From positions 186,001 through 250,000 of the forward strand of contig JAIXMO010000040.1 of the NCBI GenBank assembly GCA_025677825.1: a stretch of DNA of 64,000 nt, given 5' to 3'. The notes beneath the pieces are model-generated. The model was not told the origin of the DNA, searched no databases, and saw only the letters and a program-made list of their open reading frames with translations. Numbering within the stretch: position 1 is the stretch's first letter; the number at the start of each line of letters is the position of its first letter. This DNA comes from Helicostylum pulchrum (lineage: Eukaryota; Mucoromycota; Mucoromycetes; Mucorales; Mucoraceae). Both the position numbers and the translations under genes were made by a program. Positions 35,551-48,192 of the stretch are shown in pieces.

Positions 35551-36753
35551 ATGGTGGCCCTTGATCTCGATGCTTGTTTAGAAAAGCTGTATAATAAACA
35601 ACTGCTGGCTGATTGTGTATTAAAAGAAATATGTGAAAGAACAAAGGAGTTACTCATGAATGAAAGTAACGTTGTGCAAATCAGTGCACCTGTTACAGTA
35701 GTTGGAGATATTCACGGGTAAAAGTAGATCTCTCTCTATATATAAACAACAACATTTGGAACACCCTTTTAACATTTTTTATTGTATGTAGGCAATATTA
35801 TGATTTAATTGAAATATTTCGTATTGGTGGATACTGCCCTGATACAAATTACTTATTTCTTGGTATGTATGCATATCGTAAAAAAATTAGAGTGACTAAA
35901 AAATAATAATATTATAGGGGATTATGTGGATAGAGGATTATACAGTATTGAAACTATTTCACTTTTAACTTGCTTAAAATTAAGATACCCCGAGCGAGTA
36001 CAATTAGTGAGAGGAAATCACGAATCAAGAGCAGTAACTCAGACATATGGATTTTATGCAGAGTGTTTAAGAAAGTATGGTTCTGCTAACGTTTGGAAGT
36101 ACTTTACAGACATGTTTGATTACTTGACTTTATCTGTTGTCATTGATAACAGTATATTCTGTGTGCATGGTGGATTATCGCCTACTATTCATGTATTAGA
36201 TCAAATCAAGATTATCGATAGATTTAAAGGTATATAACATCATTTTCTCTAAACTTTTGCAACAACAAAAAAAAGAGGTTTTACTTAACATATTGCTATT
36301 TTAGAGATACCTCATGAAGGCGCTATGGCAGATTTAGTTTGGTCAGATCCAGATCCAGATAAAGAAGAATTTGCGATTTCAGCAAGAGGAGCAGGCTACA
36401 CATTTGGAAATTTGGTTGTGGATAGATTTCTTCATTTAAATAACATGGATCATATACTGAGAGCGCATCAATTATGTAACGCGGGTTATCAAGTGCTATT
36501 TGACGATAAATTATCGACGGTTTGGTCTGCACCCAATTATTGTTATAGGTGCGGTAATTTAGCTTCCATTTTAGAAGTAAGTGTCACGGGTGAAAGGTTC
36601 TTTAACGTATTTGATGCTGCTCCTGAAAATGATAGAGTGATGGATCCAAACGCCGTCAAGGTAAAAATTTGCGAGTATAAAAATCCACGTCCTTTTCTCT
36701 TTTTTGATTAACTTGTTTTACCTTAGGATAATAAAATTGAATACTTTTTATAA
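35551..36753 (+). CDS. PPG1: Serine/threonine phosphatase Ppg1 (PP2A-like)
   Basis: Five exons (35551-35717, 35792-35862, 35918-36229, 36305-36660, 36727-36753) give about 310 aa. The catalytic PPP motifs are complete: GDIHG, GDYVDRG, RGNHESR, a CVHGGLSP block, LVWSDP and [32 protein letters not shown] and [11 protein letters not shown] match Ppg1 rather than PP2A, PP4 or Sit4. Ppg1 acts in fungal STRIPAK-like complexes, including Far-complex dephosphorylation of Atg32 in yeast. The last exon is only 27 nt and encodes DNKIEYFL, restoring the C-terminal YFL whose carboxyl group is methylated in PP2A-type enzymes. Reading through the last intron would instead end with an aberrant tail. Confidence 0.93.
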
Positions 36754-36863
36754 TTGTACATATTAATAAAGTAGGTTTGCTGCTTCAATTTCAAAGCCTT
36801 TTTTTTTACAGTCCCCCCTTAAAAAAAACTCATTTGAATGCGGCACATCAAAATTTAATTTAA

Positions 36864-38364
<1,501 letters not shown>

Positions 38365-39137
38365 TTTATATCTAAGATTACGATATATAAAAAAAGCTTG
38401 TTTATTTACTACACGAACAAATTTTCTTACTGTGTACTCCTTTTTTTTTTTTTTTCTTTTCTTTTTCTTTTTTTATTCTTAAATAAAATAATCATGAGCT
38501 ATTATAGTAGAAATGATAATATCACTGGTATATTAGTAATATATTATTATTTAGGGGCAAAAGTCATTTATAGTGAGGATCAAAACAATTCTTGATTATG
38601 TTGTAAATAATGTTAACTGACAAGCAAAAAAGAAGTTGGTCGCGTTAGTAAAAAAAAAAAAACCTCTTTTCGGAAAGAAGGATTCTTATTGCTAACTGGT
38701 TAATAGTGCGCATAAATATCATGTAGAAATTAATGCAAAATGCACTATATCTTGGAATCAATATGTATATCACAATATTCATTATGTAGCGCTACATAAT
38801 AATTACAAAAAATAAATAAATAAATAACAGGTTATAACGGTAAACTTTTTTTTTATTGTATTGTATTACACACCTGGTCATTATTGTTATAAAAAAGACA
38901 AGTCAGTTTTTTTTTTCTTCAAATCAAAAATCTGAAATATAAACTTACGTGTAAACGTCAACTAATTATTAGTACTAGGACTTACGATGCGTGTAAAAAA
39001 AGTAACCCCTCTAATAGTTGTTTAAATTTGATATTAGTATAAATGTATTTTCCAAATAATAGTTATATCATATCATACAGATCAAATAGATAGATTCCAT
39101 GAGATAAACATGGCCAGGTGTGTAGAATTATATAAAA
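38365..39137. other. Intergenic, nothing recognised
   Basis: AT-rich spacer between two convergent genes (zinc transporter and GPI-type protein). It contains T-runs near 38440-38470 and no supported ORF or RNA. It should hold both 3'UTRs. Confidence 0.5.
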
Positions 39138-39766
39138 TTACAACCATTTAAGAATAGTAGCAGTGGTAAAGGTAACAAGAAAATACAAGGACGTTACATG
39201 TACTGAGTTGGAGTCAGAAATTGAAGTTGTATCAGAAGCATCGCCAGAACCATTGGCAGCGCCATTGAAATTTTTAGGAGGACCGTTGTACGAGGGTGCA
39301 TCTGAGGGACTCTCTGTTTGAAGATAACTCGGAGGTGCTCTATCGGTTCCACATTGGTAATAAGAATTGCATGTTGCTGCACAAGTAGAAGGGTGTATCT
39401 TGTCTGTATTACATATCATTTGACATTCTTGTGCTTTTCCTGAACATTCTGCTTGTACTACTGGCCAAAGAAAAGGTGTAAAATCAGGAGTTTTTCTCTG
39501 TTTTTGTTTATTAGTAAAACACGCTTACAAAAACGAATCTTTTTTTCTTTTACTTACTGAGCAACCGCATCCCCATGCCAATGTTGTTGCATTACAAAAG
39601 CTTTACAAGAGAGGGAGAGAGAGAGAGATATAATGTTAGAAGAGAACCCCCTTAATATATATATTTTTTTACTAATATAGACATTGACATACTTTTTTGG
39701 TGCTTCATTAGGACCTCCACAATTATTCTAAATGTACACAAAGAATAGTATATTGAAGATTAGCTT

Positions 39767-39801
<35 letters not shown>

Positions 39802-40075
39802 TGATAATGTGTAGTACAACATACCGAACAATAAGCTATTTGACGTTGGCATAAATTATCGCGAGAGGAAGGTTCAATTTTAAGTATATCCCATTCTACA
39901 TTAGGCAAACCAGCTAATAAACTGTATAAGTACTAGTTTTACAAATATGCGTATATATATTTTTTTTACCTGGTTTATCAATAGGTTGCACTGTAGTGGT
40001 ATTACCAGTAGTAGTTTGAGCATTTAACACAGCGATATGAAAAACGACTAATACAGCAAAAGAAGAAAACAACAT
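39138..40075 (-). CDS. Secreted Cys-rich GPI-anchor-type protein, DUF7707-like
   Basis: Five exons (40075-39970, 39913-39825, 39727-39693, 39600-39558, 39497-39138) give about 210 aa. The N-terminus is a signal peptide (MLFSSFAVLVVFHIAVLNAQ). The core has spaced cysteines: LCQRQIAYCSNNCGG, FCNATTLAWGCGCS, a TPDFTPFLWPVVQAEC stretch, CQMIC, CAATC and YYQC. This resembles the fungal DUF7707 domain. A Ser/Gly/Asn linker and a hydrophobic tail (SLYFLVTFTTATILKWL) suggest GPI attachment. A cell-wall or surface role is likely but no activity is known. Two exons are under 45 nt, so the domain is invisible without splicing. Confidence 0.75.
39769..39798. repeat. (TA)n microsatellite in intron
   Basis: A run of about 14-15 TA units inside the second intron of the GPI-type protein gene. 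Simple sequence likely to be length-variable. Confidence 0.8.
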
Positions 40076-41341
40076 TTTTTTTTAAAAAAAAGAAAAAAGG
40101 AAACAATAGTAAAAAAAAGAAAGAGAGTGTAAATTAGTAAAATATAAAAAGTATCCGGGTGCTTTTATATGTAAAAGGAAAAATGATAAATAATTGAGCC
40201 CCTGAAAAATGTTTATTCATTATTAGTTATTAGAAATTTTAAGGTATTGATATGATTTCATTTCCAATTTAATGTTAATAACATTATTAATTTTTGGTTT
40301 TAAAAAAAAGAAAGGGTGTAAACACTTGTACTTGTATGCTTCACTGCTAATACACGATAAAAAAAAAAGGAGAGAAAAACAATCAATATGTATGTAAACG
40401 AAAAGAAAAAAATAAGCTTTGCATACAATCAAATGCAATTGCCTCAGAAGTCAGAAGTAGTATCTCTTTCACGGGAACTGTTTTTTTCGTGCAGTATATA
40501 CAAACCAACGTATACATACACTTCTTTAAAATGTATTTTTAGCGCCCCTTATAATGGTTTGTAACCAGTTAAAAATATAGTTCGGTTATTCCTAATTCTG
40601 GAATTATAATTGTTTCAGTCTTTAAATCTATGAATAACTTCCAATTTAAATTTTATATATGTTTGCATTCGGTACTGAGTGCATTCTTATTTCTTATCGT
40701 AAAAATAAATAATCGACAGCTATTCTATGTCACTTTTTTTTTTTTTTTTTTTTTTTTTTTTCGTAAGAGCGCAAAAACCATTCAAAGCTGTAATTTTGTG
40801 AGAGTAGCGTCCAATTTATTATATTTTATGTTAGCAAATTTGGTACTGTATCCCTTTTTTTATAGCGCAATAGCCAACTTTACCATAATGCGAAAATATA
40901 AGCTTTTTTTGACGTGTATCAGATTGAAAAAGATGTGAGCCAATTAAATAGGGTCTCCATAATTGCGACCGTTTTGTGACGGCTAAAAAACTGCTTCCAA
41001 ATAGATTAAATAAGTTGATTTCAAAAATTTAATCCAAAGTGGAACTTCTTCGTTTTAACGCGCGAGAAGACGTTTTGGGGTGTCACCTTATCGAAAGACA
41101 ATGGTGATACAAAAAAAACTTATAAGGTACTGATGCATATTATACATGGTCCGTGTTTCTGATGCGGGATTAAGACCCCGTACGATGCAGATAATACATG
41201 TTCCTGAACCTTTTATAATTCTTTTTCTTTTTTAGAAGAGAGAGAAAAAAGAGAGGTCACAAGCTTATTTTAAAAAAAATACAGAGAGAGCATTTTTTTT
41301 AACGCAATATTTCATTTTTATTTATTTTTTTACATTCCTTA
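40076..41341. other. Intergenic between divergent GPI-type protein and Aurora kinase genes
   Basis: About 1.27 kb, AT-rich, with a T23 run near 40738-40760. No coding sequence is supported; the ORF at 40630-40938 is Phe/Leu-rich and spans the T run. The right end, with alternating purine- and pyrimidine-rich blocks (41230-41330), probably holds the Aurora promoter. Confidence 0.5.
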
Positions 41342-42677
41342 ATGTTGAAAGCGAATAAAAATATCATTAGAAAAAAAGTAAATACATGTCAAAGAAAGAA
41401 AATAAAAAAGATTGTACTAAAACTAGTTTTAGCCATTAACAGAAAGTTTAAGATCAAAAAGAAACAATATAGAAGATAGTCGAAAGAAACCGATTCAATC
41501 CAAAGCAGCATTATTAAACCATCAACCTACTGCGGAACCAAAGTAAAAAGATATAATAGTAGCAGAAAAGAAGGGAGTGTACTGATAAAACACCACTTTA
41601 ATATAGACAATGGCGTTTAGCTGATTTCGAAGTAGGAAAATCTTTAGGAAAAGGTAACTTTGGTCATGTCTTTCTAGCTAAAGAAAAGAAGAGTGGATTT
41701 ATTGTCGCTCTCAAAGTACTTTATAAAAAAGATTTAGCTACAACCAATATCGAAAAGCAACTTCGCCGTGAAGTAGAGATTCAAGGCAATTTAAGGCAAC
41801 TATTTTATCTATTCTTTATCTGTTTTAAAACAAAAATTAATCTTTTTTTTTTATTTAGGCATCCAAATATATTACGTCTTTATGGTTATTTCCATGACAA
41901 TACTCGGGTATTTCTTATACTTGAATTTGCCGCAAAAGGTGAACTATTTGCAGAACTACAAATTAAGAAAAAGTTTACAGAATATGAAGCTGCAAAGGTA
42001 AAATTAAAAAAAAAACAGGCAAAAAAAAAAAAAAAAAATGTTATTCATGTAAAATAGTATGTAGCACAAATGACAAATGCATTATTATACCTTCACAGTA
42101 AACGTGTGATTCATCGAGATATCAAACCAGAGAATCTAATGTTGGGACTCAATGGCGAATTAAAAATTGGTGACTTTGGATGGTCTGTTCGTACTGGTAA
42201 ACTTGAGTAAGTTTGGCAATTAACAAAAAAAAAAAAAAAAAAAGTTTGAAAAAAATTAACTTTTTGTATGCAGTACAAGAAGAGGGACATTATGCGGTAC
42301 ACTTGATTATTTACCTCCAGAAATGGTTGAAGGAAGATCTCACGATAAAAGCGTAGATTTATGGTCTTTGGGTGTTTTGCTGTACGAATTAATAGTCGGA
42401 GATCCCCCTTTTGAATCCGATGGAGAAGAAGAGATCACTTATACGCGTATCATGAAAGTAGACCTTCATATACCAAAATTTGTGAGCAAAGATGCCGCTG
42501 ACCTTATAACCAAAGTAAGTCACAATATACATACATTTATACACATATACTACGAGAACTCTATATCATATCGTTACTAAGTAAAACATGTAGCTGTTAA
42601 GATATAGTTCAAGCGATAGATTATCACTAAAAGCCGTCATGCATCACCCATTTATTGTTAAACATATTCATCCATAG
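41342..42677 (+). CDS. Aurora kinase (Ipl1/Ark1)
   Basis: Seven exons (41342-41377, 41433-41542, 41607-41795, 41859-41997, 42058-42206, 42274-42514, 42594-42677) give about 315 aa. The kinase domain starts near residue 50: LGKGNFGHV (P-loop), VALKVL (catalytic Lys), [15 protein letters not shown], activation loop [17 protein letters not shown], and APE-equivalent PPEM. GWSVR and [11 protein letters not shown] are Aurora hallmarks, and the loop Thr fits the RRxT autophosphorylation site. A single Aurora is usual in fungi and acts in the chromosomal passenger complex. Exon 1 is a 36-nt exon. The first intron has a TACTAAAAC branch-like site. Intron 3 uses a GC donor (41796). The N-terminus is short and basic. 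Confidence 0.92.
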
Positions 42678-42787
42678 TTTTTTCACAGAACTGCAGCGCA
42701 GTCTTAAATAAAATTCTTTCTACTTTACTTCACTCTGTTTTTTTTTTGCACTTTTTTTTTTTTTTGTTTACATTAAAAAAGAAAACA

Positions 42788-45700
42788 ATGGCTTCTCATC
42801 GCTCTGGAAGTAGACATAGATCACCTTCCCCTTCAAGTAGTAAAAGACCACGCCATTCATACAGAGAAAGAAGTCGTAGTAGAGATCGATACCGATCATC
42901 CTCTCACCGCTCTTCACATCACCGTTCTTCACGCTATGATGATAGATCCTATCCATCTTCTTCACGTAGTCATTACGATAATGTAAGTATAAATGATAAA
43001 AGAACTCATTCACGTGAGCCAACATCAAGAAATAATGCTGCTGTAGGTACTCCTTCAGCTACTACTCAAGAACCAAACTTGGTAAGTAAAAAACATTTAA
43101 ATACAAGATGGGAAAGTTTTTTTTTTTTACTAACAGTTTTTTTTTCCTATTTGCAGAGACCAAGTACACCAGCAACCCCCGATTCTCCTTCGGTTTCAAC
43201 TACAGCAGTTATTGACCCAGACGAAGCTATGCGTAAAAAACAAGAACGTGTACGTTTATGGAAAGAAAAAAAGTTGGCAGAAGAAGAAGCAAAAAAGAAG
43301 TTGGCTATTGCAGCTGCTGAAAAGGAAGCACAAGAATTAAAATTAAAGCAGCAACAGTTGGAGTTAAAGAAACAACAAGAAGAAGAGGAAGCTAAAAAGT
43401 TGGAACAAGAACAAGAGCCTCAGTTACTGCAGCAGTTTGCTGCCATGAGAAAGGCTGCGGCAGAAGCAGCTGCTAAGGAAGAAGCAGCAGCTGCTGATGA
43501 TGAAAACAACAAGGAAGGTATGGATATATCTGAAGATAATACTACGCAACACCTTGAGACTGAAGAAGAAGAAGGGAACGGAAAAAAGTGGAGTCTGGAA
43601 GATGATTCTGAATCAGAAGATGACGCCAGTATGGATATTGATGGTGACGAATTGAAAAAACAAGAAGCTAAAGCCGAAGCGGATAAAGCTGCGGCTGAAG
43701 CTGAACGAACATTTAAACCTTTACAGAGATCAAACAACGATGATGAGTCTAAAGAGGATTCTATTTTAGCAAAACCTAAAAAATCCTTCTTGATGTCTAA
43801 CCTTTCTACAAAACCTAAAAATACCATGCGCATGGGTTTTGGTTTAGGTAAACCTATGATGATGAAAAAGCCTACACCTCCTACTGTTAAAAAAGATGTT
43901 CAACCTGCTCAACCTACTCCTGTTGAAAAGGAACCTGTTGATACAGTCATGGAGGATTCCGATGAAATTGATCCTTTAGAAGCTTATATGATTGATGTAC
44001 ACGCAGAGACTAAAAAGATTAACGAAGAGGACAGAATCAGAATGGGTAAATTAAAGGAACCTTCAGCCAACAGACGTGGATCCCTTATGGACGATGATGA
44101 TAATCTTCCCGATGATTCAAATATTGCAGAAAACGAAGAAGATATTGGAAGTGATCCTGAAGATATTTTAGCGTAAGTTTATACACATTTATCATATATA
44201 TCAGATATATATATATATTAGAAATTAACTATTTTTTTCTTTAAAATATATTAGTTTGGCTGCTAAAAAAGTAAAGAGAAAGGATATTGCTCCAGTAGAT
44301 CATACAAAGATGGAATACGAATACTTCCGTAAAGATTTTTATATTGAGCCACCAGAGTTGAAAGAATTGACTACTGATCAAGTTGATCTATTAAGAATTG
44401 AATTGGATGGTATCAAGATTAGAGGTGTCAATTGTCCAAAACCCATCACAAAATGGACTCATTGTGGTCTCCCCGCTGGTTGTTTAGAAGTCATTCGTAA
44501 ATTAAAGTATGATAAACCTACTTCTATTCAAGCACAAGCTATACCTGCCATTATGAATGGTCGTGATGTGATTGGTGTAGCCAAAACTGGTTCTGGTAAA
44601 ACAATCGCATTTTTATTACCCATGTTCCGTCATATTAAAGATCAAAGACCGTTGGATGCCGGTGAAGGTCCTATTGCTATCATCATGACTCCTACCCGTG
44701 AATTAGCCACTCAAATCCATAAAGAATGTAAACCCTTTTTGAAGATTTTAAATTTAAGGGCTGTTTGTGCTTATGGTGGTAGTCCCATTAAAGATCAAAT
44801 TGCCGACCTTAAAAGAGGTTGCGAAATTATTGTATGCACACCAGGTCGTATGATTGATCTCCTTTGTGCCAATTCAGGACGTGTTACTAACCTTAAGCGA
44901 GTAACGTACATGGTAATGGATGAAGCAGATCGTATGTTTGATATGGGTTTCGAACCCCAAGTCATGAAAATTGTAAATAACGTTAGACCTAGTCGCCAAA
45001 CCGTCTTATTCTCTGCTACTTTCCCTAGACAAATGGAAGCATTAGCTCGTAAAGTATTAAAGAAGCCTTTAGAAATTACCGTAGGTGGAAGAAGTGTTGT
45101 ATGTGACGATGTAAATCAAATTATAGAAGTAAGAGACGAGGAATCCAAATTTGTTAGATTATTAGAAATCTTGGGTCAGTTGTATAATGATGAAGGTGAG
45201 GAAGGTGCTAGTGCTCTTATTTTTGTTGATCGCCATGAAGCCGCTGATAATTTATTAAGAGATTTAATGAGAAGAGGCTATCCATGTCAATCATTACATG
45301 GTGGTAAAGACCAAGCCGATAGAGATAGTACCATCGCCGATTTCAAATCGGGCGTCACAAATATTTTAATCGCTACATCTGTTGCTGCTCGTGGTTTGGA
45401 TGTCAAAAACTTAAAGCTGGTTATTAATTATGAATGTCCTAACCACATGGAAGATTACGTACATCGTGTCGGTCGTACAGGTCGTGCTGGTAATAAGGGT
45501 ACCGCCTATACATTTATTACACCAGATCAAGATCGTTATGCTATGGATATCTGTAAAGCATTAAGAATCAGTGGTCAAGAAATTCCTCCTGATTTACAAG
45601 CGCTTTCTGAGGCTTTCCAAAATAAGGTGAAGGAAGGTAAAGAGCGTACGTCTGGTTCTGGTTTCGGCGGTAAGGGTTTGGAAAGATTAGATAAAGATCG

Positions 45701-46410
45701 TGATCTTGTCAAGAAGTTCCAAAAGAAGGCATACGGTGGTGAAGAAGACTCGGACGAAGAAGAAATTCAATTGGAAAGTAATGTCGTTGCACCCGGTATC
45801 ACTGCGGCCGCTTCTGCCGCCGCTGCTGCTGCTACTACCACTGCTAAATCAACTTCAGAAACAAGTAATAATGCTTCAAACAATAATTCTAATGAACCTC
45901 TTTCTGCTGCTGCGTTGGCCGCTAAGAAGGCCGCTGCTGCTGTAGCCGCTCGTATCAATGCTTTGGCTGGTAAGAAACCCGATATTAACGGTGTTGTACA
46001 AGCAGCTGAAGATACTGAGGGACGCCCTGTATATGCCGAAGAAATTACTATTAATGATTATCCTCAAAAAGCAAGATGGAGAGTTACAAACAAGGTAAAT
46101 AAATATACATTGCTGAAAGATACATTTTTTTTAATATTAACATTTATGTGATTCTTAGGACCAAATTTCTCAAATTACCGAAGTATCTGGTGCAGCTATT
46201 ACCACGCGTGGTTCTTTCTTCCCTCCTGGTAGACAACCTACTGGTAATGAACGTAAATTGTACTTGTTTATTGAAGGTGATTCAGAAATGGTTGTTGAAA
46301 AGGCAAAGAATGAAATTAAGCGTATCTTGATTGAAGCTACTGCCGCTCAAATGGAAGCTGAGGCTAGAGGTGGTGGAACCGGTGGTGCTGGTAGATACCA
46401 AGTTGTTTAG
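42788..46410 (+). CDS. PRP5: DEAD-box RNA helicase Prp5/DDX46
   Basis: Four exons (42788-43081, 43157-44172, 44255-46094, 46159-46410) give about 1133 aa. An Arg/Ser-rich N-terminus is followed by a Lys/Glu/Ala coiled-coil-like region and an acidic segment ([18 protein letters not shown]). Then comes a two-lobe helicase core: Q-motif region [21 protein letters not shown] (motif I, near residue 545), [23 protein letters not shown] (motif II), SAT, ARGLD and [10 protein letters not shown] (motif VI). Prp5 remodels U2 snRNP and proofreads the branch site during prespliceosome formation. The C-terminal [18 protein letters not shown] tail is DDX46-like. The gene starts 110 bp downstream of the Aurora kinase stop. 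Confidence 0.95.
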
Positions 46411-48192
46411 ATTGCAAGTGGTATTTCTCCCCTTCCCCCCTTTCACAATAATAAAGCAAATATGCATTTTGATATCTTTTTTTTTTCATTTTTTAAAAAA
46501 GAATTATACGTAAAGACTAGCTTTATTAAAATAATGAAGTAGCATCTCTCTAAACTACATTACCAATTTATAACCCTTTAGTCGCGACATACGCCTTTGT
46601 TTTTTTTTAATAAGACTTCAAACTTATAATCAAATGAGGTTGAAAAAAGTGGGTTATTTCTTTTTTTAAAAAAAATTGTATGAGTGATGGTTGGCTTCCA
46701 CTGTATCTACTATGCACAGTTTTTTTTTTTGCTGCTTTCCCAGTACCATATGTGGTGAATGGCGCTATAAAAAAAAAACTTGGTGTGCGTATCTTTCTCC
46801 TAAAAAAACCATGCGCAGTAAAACGTCTAATCTTCAACCAGACGTCTTTGATGAACTTAAACCAAATAATACCGTTGTCGAGAAAATGAAAGCCAAAGAA
46901 CTTTTTTTTTTACACTCAACCCGAAGACCTGGTAATTGCTCATCGGCCTTTTTTATACAGGGAACTTTATTGTCGATAGAAAAACGTTTGACTACAGTGC
47001 ATTTATTTTATAGTGGACATTTTTTTTGTATGTCTACCAGGTTTTTTGTCAAGTCTACCTCGTTTTCTCACGTAAAAAAAGGTATTTATAATAAAGATTT
47101 TTTTTTTTCTGAAATGTAAAAAAAAAGTTGGAGTAGGCGCTATACTTTTTATTGAAGTTGGCTTTAAACAACAACAGAAAAAAGCAAGAAAAAAAAAGTA
47201 TAGAGTGTATGATAACAACATGTAACCAAAAAAAGAGTTTTTTTTGCATGAATTGAATGGGACTTTTTAAAAAATTTAAATTTTTTCATTTTAATTAAGA
47301 GTTGAAAAAGATACACATTAGCCACTCCCATTTATGAAATGAGAGTGTTGCCCAGGAATGGCCGCAGGGAGGCTTGTATCTGTGCATTCCCACTACTTTT
47401 AAGGACAAGAAGCAAGGAGAATCCGTAAGTCTTTGTTTTAGAAAGATAATAATATACCCTGGTGAAGAAAAAAAAAAAAAAAAAGGATTTGAAATTCTTG
47501 CATGAAAACGACATTTTTGATGTGTTAAAATAAGTTGTCAACAACAAGTTGTATACATGTACTTTTATAAAAATAATTAAATAAATTGCACGAGAAAATG
47601 GATTCCATATTTTAGTTACTTATCAACATAAGCTTTATATATTCTATCTTTTTTTTTAAAAAAAAAATCACTTTTTAACAATGTATACCAGAAAGTATTA
47701 TTTTTTTCGCAAGTAAAGGAGCGTCACTACTGCTTATAATCGACCCAGGAGACCTAAAATATATTGAAAACGGTGTTTTTACCATAGAAGAACTTGATTA
47801 AGTAATCAACTTTGAAAAAAAGCTACCTTTTCCGTGTCTTTATTAACTTTCATCTTATATTTTTTTATATTTTACTTACGTGAATAAAACCTATCATCAT
47901 AATACATCACCATGTTCTTTTTTCCTTTCATGTTACATGTATCACAGCTGTCTAAAAAAAAATTGTCTTGTGTAGCACTGAGATTTTTTTTGGTTGTGTG
48001 TCATAGAAATCAACAAGATAGAACAGAGGGAACTATTTCAAAAGAGCCACACAAACGGACTGCTAAAAAACCCCCCATTGATGTAACGTTAACGGATGCA
48101 TAATATTCGGTTGTTTAAAAAAAAAAGTACATAAAAACAAAAAAAAGCGAACCAACTTTTTATTTATTTATTATTCTTTTCAGTTCTATAGT
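46411..48192. other. Intergenic with possible coding fragments
   Basis: About 1.8 kb of T-rich DNA. Short protein-like fragments occur on the plus strand: DELKPNNTVVEKMKAKELF (46850-46905), IDPGDLKYIENGVFTIEELD ending at a stop near 47801, and RTAKKPPIDVTLTDA ending near 48103. They are in different frames, separated by T-runs, and no splice model joins them. They may be debris of a lost gene. The last ~60 bases upstream of 48193 are the aminopeptidase 5' region. Confidence 0.4.

Noticed and set aside
40630..40938. 102-codon ORF upstream of Aurora kinase
   Set aside because: Interrupted by a translated T23 run; no similarity.
41150..41215. Possible tRNA or small RNA near ATGCGGGATTAAGACCCCG
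   Set aside because: A short stem is present but there is no cloverleaf, box A or box B; too weak to call.
46691..47119. 142-codon plus-strand ORF
   Set aside because: Composition is driven by T-runs (Phe/Ser) and it overlaps other open frames; no family similarity or splice logic.
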